DNA of 38,628 bases from contig CANMJR010000027.1 of assembly GCA_947498025.1 (NCBI GenBank), positions 1-38,628 on the forward strand, read 5' to 3'. The position numbers were made by a program, and so were the translations under genes. The DNA is from Helicobacteraceae bacterium. GTDB lineage: Bacteria; Campylobacterota; Campylobacteria; Campylobacterales; Sulfurimonadaceae. Shown here piece after piece: positions 34,615 to 38,628 of this stretch. How positions within the stretch are numbered: position 1 is the stretch's first letter; the number at the start of each line of letters is the position of its first letter. The notes under the pieces are model-generated. The model saw only the letters and a program-made list of their open reading frames with translations. It did not search any database and had not been told where the DNA came from.

Positions 34615-36875
34615 GAATTTTAGAGGTAAAAGAAACAACTATGGCTTTTTTAAGACAATATGCCCTAGAGATAATTCTATTTAATACACTCTTCTTATTT
34701 GTAATTTTTGTTTACGGTTCCATCCCCTTTGTAGCCATGCCGACATTGGGACAGGCTGTATGGGCATCAGGTTTTGCTGAGTCGTTTGCAAAGGAAGATT
34801 TTGCGATTTATGCCACTCATTTCGGTTTGCCGGAAAAAGCACCCATCGCTTTTGGATTGGCAGGTGTTTTTTTACAAAGTCTCTATATTAAATATTTGCA
34901 TCTTCAAGCCGGAGACGCTTACTCTTTTGTCTCTGTTACTTATTTACTTTTAGCTGCTTTTGGCACTATAAAGTTTTCAATGTTTTTGGGGACAACACTA
35001 AGAACTTCTATTCTTGCCTCGGCATTTTACCTCACCTTACCGCTGGTCTGGTGGCACTCTCTTTATTCGTTTTTATCTTTTGGTTTTGCTCTGATGCCTT
35101 TGTATATATATATGATTTTTTTTATTATTAAAAATAAATCAGAAGAGAATAAATATACTTATCCTGCTTTTCTTGCCATGTCTATACTGGCTGTTTTTAC
35201 CGATGGATACACCTTTGTCATGTTTGCCCTCTCCTATTTCTTAATTTTATTTGTTAGCTTTGTCTCAAAAAAAACGACATTCAAAAAAGCTGCCTATCTC
35301 TTTTTATATGCAATATTCGTATTTGCAATATCCTATCTTCTCTATACAAATTATATCAATGAAAGCTCTTTCGATGTTTGGTCTATGGATTATTATAGAG
35401 GCTTTGGTATTGATTTGGCAATGCTGTTCTCTCCGTCAAAAGAAATTTTTTGGATATATGATATTCTTGGTCTCAGCGTAGTGAGAACTCCTGTAGAATT
35501 CTTTGGAGATGATTCTGTTTGGGCTGTATCGTTCTCTTTGGCGCTTTTGGTTTTTGCGCTTATGGCTTTGTTCTTTGTAAAAAATGAGTACAAAATTCAA
35601 CTTTTAATTATTGCTTTATTCGGTTTATATCTCTCGCTGGGACCCTCCTTAAAAATGAATTCAAAAAGACCCATAGAACAGATAAACATTAAAAATTTTG
35701 ACAATGCTATGAAAGAGGAGTACGCAATAGCAGCGACAGGCAATGAATTTTTATACAAATATTTCCCCGGCATTAAAAATATGAGGGCTACATACAGATG
35801 GATTGGACTCTTTCAAGTTGCTCTATTCGGCTTGTTGATAATCTTCTTATCAAAGCTGGAATCACAAAATAAAAGATATTTAGCATATTCTTTATTACTA
35901 TTTTTAGCAGCGTTAAACATACCTGACCCATCCGTCAGACTTAAAAATATTATCTACAATAGAGACTCTATGATGCAGATGGATAAGGATTTAGTCAGTT
36001 TGCTAAAGCAGCATATTAAAGCAAATTCAAAAGTTGCATTTGTGCCATACTACAATGACCATTTCGCAAATTATTTGGCAGCAAAATCAGATATCCGCAC
36101 TTATAATGTCGGCGGTGACAAGAACTTAGAATTAGCCATGAAAAACTGGCCGCAAACAATGCTCACTCTTTCTGAAATTACAGTACCATCAAAGTTTATA
36201 TATAATATTGAGAATATCCTTTTAAGCAAAGATGTCGATTATATTATTTTTCCATACTTTGATATGCTTTGGGGCGCTTATGAATGGCCAAGAGAAGATA
36301 AAGAGATAATCAGCAAAAAATTAATCTATTCAGAATATGTAAATTATTTTAAGAATAATCCAAATTTTGATTTGATTGAAACAGAGTATTTCTCTTTCGT
36401 ATCAATATCAAAAAATGCAGACCTGAAATATTTGCAAAATAATAAAGAAAAAAAAATATGCGAGTCAAAAAATGCTATCTGCTTTGATGCCAAGACACAG
36501 GAACTCACTTTTAGCAATGTTGGTGTTCTCAAAGATAATGTATTGAGTACAAACGCGCAAAGCGGGGCACTCTTATTTGGACCATATCTGCCGCTCCAAA
36601 AAGGTGAATACTCTTTTGAAGTATATGGAAAAGTATCGAACCAAGATACAATGTTTATTCAAATTTCCGACAATTTAGGTAAAAAAAGCATAGGGATTTT
36701 TAAAGATTTTAACATGACGGGAGAGCGTGATACTATTTTAAAAGTAGATAATCTGGTGTTAGAAAAGGATTCTAATGCTGTTGAAATTGCAATCCTAGTT
36801 TCAAAAGATACAAAGGCTGAAATACACGGTTATAGATTGATTAATAAAATATATTTAGATAAGGGCATCAAATGA
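34611..36875 (+). CDS. large multi-spanning membrane protein, possible GT-C-like enzyme
   Basis: A 754-residue protein I do not recognise by name. Roughly residues 15-450 hold about ten hydrophobic helices with loops rich in aromatic residues (PLVWWHSLYSFLSF, FTDGYTFVMF), ending in SLKMNSKRPIEQINIKNFDN and YFPGIKNMRATYRWIGLF. From about 460 onward it is soluble (KVAFVPYYNDHFANYLAAK), with a possible beta-sandwich at the end (GALLFGPYLPLQKGEYSFEV). This layout recalls GT-C glycosyltransferases and YfhO-like membrane proteins, which transfer sugars from lipid carriers outside the inner membrane. I chose the ATG at 34611 (ATGA overlap with the previous stop). Confidence 0.6.
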   Translation: MRILEVKETTMAFLRQYALEIILFNTLFLFVIFVYGSIPFVAMPTLGQAVWASGFAESFAKEDFAIYATHFGLPEKAPIAFGLAGVFLQSLYIKYLHLQAGDAYSFVSVTYLLLAAFGTIKFSMFLGTTLRTSILASAFYLTLPLVWWHSLYSFLSFGFALMPLYIYMIFFIIKNKSEENKYTYPAFLAMSILAVFTDGYTFVMFALSYFLILFVSFVSKKTTFKKAAYLFLYAIFVFAISYLLYTNYINESSFDVWSMDYYRGFGIDLAMLFSPSKEIFWIYDILGLSVVRTPVEFFGDDSVWAVSFSLALLVFALMALFFVKNEYKIQLLIIALFGLYLSLGPSLKMNSKRPIEQINIKNFDNAMKEEYAIAATGNEFLYKYFPGIKNMRATYRWIGLFQVALFGLLIIFLSKLESQNKRYLAYSLLLFLAALNIPDPSVRLKNIIYNRDSMMQMDKDLVSLLKQHIKANSKVAFVPYYNDHFANYLAAKSDIRTYNVGGDKNLELAMKNWPQTMLTLSEITVPSKFIYNIENILLSKDVDYIIFPYFDMLWGAYEWPREDKEIISKKLIYSEYVNYFKNNPNFDLIETEYFSFVSISKNADLKYLQNNKEKKICESKNAICFDAKTQELTFSNVGVLKDNVLSTNAQSGALLFGPYLPLQKGEYSFEVYGKVSNQDTMFIQISDNLGKKSIGIFKDFNMTGERDTILKVDNLVLEKDSNAVEIAILVSKDTKAEIHGYRLINKIYLDKGIK

Positions 36876-37789
36876 AACTCATTATACAAATACCATGCTA
36901 CAACGAAGCGGGAACACTGGCTATAGCATTAAACGCACTCCCTCGGGAAGTTGAGGGTTTTGACAAAGTAGAGTGGCTGATTATAGACGACGGAAGCACG
37001 GACGACACGGTAAATGTCGCAATAGAGTGCGGAGTTGACCACATAGTAAGCTTTACTAAAAATCAAGGGTTAGCAAAAGGTTTTATGGCAGGAATAAAAA
37101 AATGCCTAGATGAGGGGGCGGATGTAATCGTAAACACAGACGCAGACAACCAGTACGAAGCAGAGGATATTCCAAAACTCACAAAGCCTATTCTGGATAA
37201 AAAAGCCGATTATGTCATAGGTGCAAGACCAATAAGCGATATTGAACACTTCTCTCCGGCAAAAAAGTTTTTACAAAAGTTAGGCAGTTGGGTTGTAAGA
37301 AAAGCAAGCAACACCGATATTCCGGATGCTCCGAGTGGTTTTAGAGCTATGAGCCGCGCATGTGCAAAACAGCTCAATGTTCACAGTGAATACACCTATA
37401 CACTTGAGACCATCATCCAGGCAGGTCAAAAAAACATGGCGATAACCTCCGTCCCAATCAGAACAAACGCAGATTTAAGACCTTCAAGACTTCTTAGAAG
37501 CATCCCAAACTATATAAAAAAATCAATCATCACCATTATCAGAATTTTTGTAGTTTACAAGCCTTTTAAATTTTTTATGAGCATTGCGGCAACTCTTTTT
37601 GGCATAGGCTTACTCTTAGGTCTTAGATATTTATACCTCAATGTAACAGGCGAGGGGAGCGGACATGTTCAATCCGTCATACTCTCGGGAGTATTTATCG
37701 GCATAGGTTTTCAAACAGGGCTTATCGCATTTATTGCCGACTTGTTATCCGTAAACAGAAAACTCCTAGAAGAGCTGAAGTCTAAATAA
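36872..37789 (+). CDS. family 2 glycosyltransferase with C-terminal membrane helices (DPM1/GtrB-like)
   Basis: A 305-residue enzyme with a GT-A catalytic domain: IIQIPCYNEAGTLAIALNAL, WLIIDDGSTDDT, GLAKGFMAGI and the metal-binding VNTDADNQY. GFRAMSRACAKQ and ETIIQAGQ follow. Two C-terminal helices (about 228-250 and 265-290) anchor it to the membrane. The family makes polyprenyl-phosphate-linked sugars for use outside the membrane. It starts inside the stop of the large membrane protein (ATGA) and is followed by a flippase-like gene, so the three may form a lipid-linked sugar pathway: make, flip, transfer. That pathway is inference. Confidence 0.88.
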   Translation: MKLIIQIPCYNEAGTLAIALNALPREVEGFDKVEWLIIDDGSTDDTVNVAIECGVDHIVSFTKNQGLAKGFMAGIKKCLDEGADVIVNTDADNQYEAEDIPKLTKPILDKKADYVIGARPISDIEHFSPAKKFLQKLGSWVVRKASNTDIPDAPSGFRAMSRACAKQLNVHSEYTYTLETIIQAGQKNMAITSVPIRTNADLRPSRLLRSIPNYIKKSIITIIRIFVVYKPFKFFMSIAATLFGIGLLLGLRYLYLNVTGEGSGHVQSVILSGVFIGIGFQTGLIAFIADLLSVNRKLLEELKSK

Positions 37790-38628
37790 TGAATCTATTC
37801 AAATGGGTAGGAAGAGCCTTAGTCGCACTCTCTTTCATATTTATTTTTTACCTTTTGCGAGAGGTGAATTGGAGTGAAATAGCAAAACATGCAACTCTAA
37901 GCTGGGTAGTTACTTTTTCAATAGCCACTGCTCTTTACATCTATGCTATTTACCTATTAAGCTACAACTGGAGTGCAATATTAGAAAAAACAGCAGATAA
38001 ACCCCTCTCAAAAGAGGTCATGTATGTCTATCTTGAAACGGTCATTTACAAATATATTCCGGGAAACATCTTTCATTTTGCGGGAAGACACAAGCTAGAA
38101 AAAACTCTCTTTATAAGCAGAAAAAGTATTATCTATGCCAACAGCATGGAGATTCTGTTGCAACTTTTTTCGGCGGTTTTTTTGTCGCTCCTCATGTATC
38201 TTTTTATAGATGAAAAGCTTTTAACACCCTACATAAACAGAGAGTATCTGCAAATTTTTGTCTCTCTCTCGCTCGCACTGCTCTTTGTTGTACTTCTCTA
38301 CTTCTACAAAAAACATGGCTTACAAGTAAAGATAAAAAACAGAGCACTTTTTTTGTTTAAAATTTTGATAAATTATATTCTCTTTTTAATCATCTCGGGA
38401 GCTATCTTAGCCCTTATCTTGAACCTCTTTTATGATGTTTCAAAAATTTATGAACTCCTGTTTATTATCATTTTTATAAATACCGCCGCATGGCTGGCAG
38501 GCTACATAACGCCGGGTTCACCGGGAGGTATCGGAGTGAGAGAAACCATCATCCTTCTGCCGCTTCTCTCCTTTAACCTCGACAAAGATATGGTTTTACT
38601 GAGTGTTATTTTACAAAGAGTAGTTATG
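37789..38628 (+). CDS. lysylphosphatidylglycerol synthase TM-region / flippase-like protein, truncated by window
   Basis: An open frame of 280 codons from the ATG at 37789 to the window edge, with no stop. It begins MNLFKWVGRALVALSFIFIF and has repeated membrane helices plus the family marker ITPGSPGGIGVRE near the visible end. The same region occurs in UPF0104/AglD-like proteins, some of which move lipid-linked sugars or lipids across membranes. It overlaps the stop of the GT2 gene (TAATG). Next to a DPM1-like enzyme, a role in handling a lipid-linked sugar is plausible. Confidence 0.8.
   Translation, partial: MNLFKWVGRALVALSFIFIFYLLREVNWSEIAKHATLSWVVTFSIATALYIYAIYLLSYNWSAILEKTADKPLSKEVMYVYLETVIYKYIPGNIFHFAGRHKLEKTLFISRKSIIYANSMEILLQLFSAVFLSLLMYLFIDEKLLTPYINREYLQIFVSLSLALLFVVLLYFYKKHGLQVKIKNRALFLFKILINYILFLIISGAILALILNLFYDVSKIYELLFIIIFINTAAWLAGYITPGSPGGIGVRETIILLPLLSFNLDKDMVLLSVILQRVVM

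Overview
The window is AT-rich chromosomal DNA from a free-living Campylobacterota bacterium, most likely Sulfurimonas or a close relative. I base this on gene order and protein style. The rsfS-nadD / gap-pgk-tpiA-fabI block and the nusA / HP0268-like / miaB / DUF374 block both match arrangements I remember from Campylobacter and Helicobacter. The two beta-barrel porins, the FeoAB pair, the chemoreceptors and the diguanylate cyclase fit a motile environmental member of the group. No database search was possible.

Layout. Positions 1-3514 hold two chemoreceptors, the first cut by the window edge, separated by an 875-bp non-coding stretch rich in inverted repeats. Positions 3561-7413 look like an iron-responsive unit: an outer-membrane porin and feoA-feoB, each preceded by a Fur-box-like site. 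Positions 7508-10941 hold a two-component system and a MltF-like lytic transglycosylase. Positions 11177-15885 hold rsfS-nadD facing away from gap-pgk-tpiA-fabI (ribosome silencing and NAD synthesis, then lower glycolysis/gluconeogenesis and fatty-acid synthesis). A second porin (16116-17444), an orphan DppB-type permease and nusA follow, with structured repeats between them. Positions 20197-25403 form one tightly packed plus-strand operon: HP0268-like nuclease, miaB, a DUF374 acyltransferase-like protein, a Xer-type recombinase, and three genes that resemble a PilM/PilN/PilO inner-membrane platform. tilS and rimO converge on it. A diguanylate cyclase and a flavoprotein lead to a polysaccharide locus (31160 to the window end): ManC/AlgA-type sugar-nucleotide enzyme, Wzm-type permease, two glycosyltransferases, a large membrane protein and a truncated flippase-like protein.

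The most unusual signal is non-coding. A family of short elements, in five copies at 1062, 11085, 17451, 18689 and 19975, sits only between genes. Each copy is built of three hairpins in the same order. The first hairpin keeps an eight-base loop (AACNNGTC) while its stem changes from copy to copy and stays paired; the third hairpin differs in sequence in every copy yet always pairs. Three of the five copies lie within 2.6 kb around the orphan permease and nusA. I do not recognise the family.

Other points: several genes have a -10 box exactly six bases before the start codon, which predicts leaderless mRNAs; a 14-bp perfect inverted repeat encloses 109 bp in the first intergenic region; and a 21-bp inverted repeat lies between mltF and rsfS.
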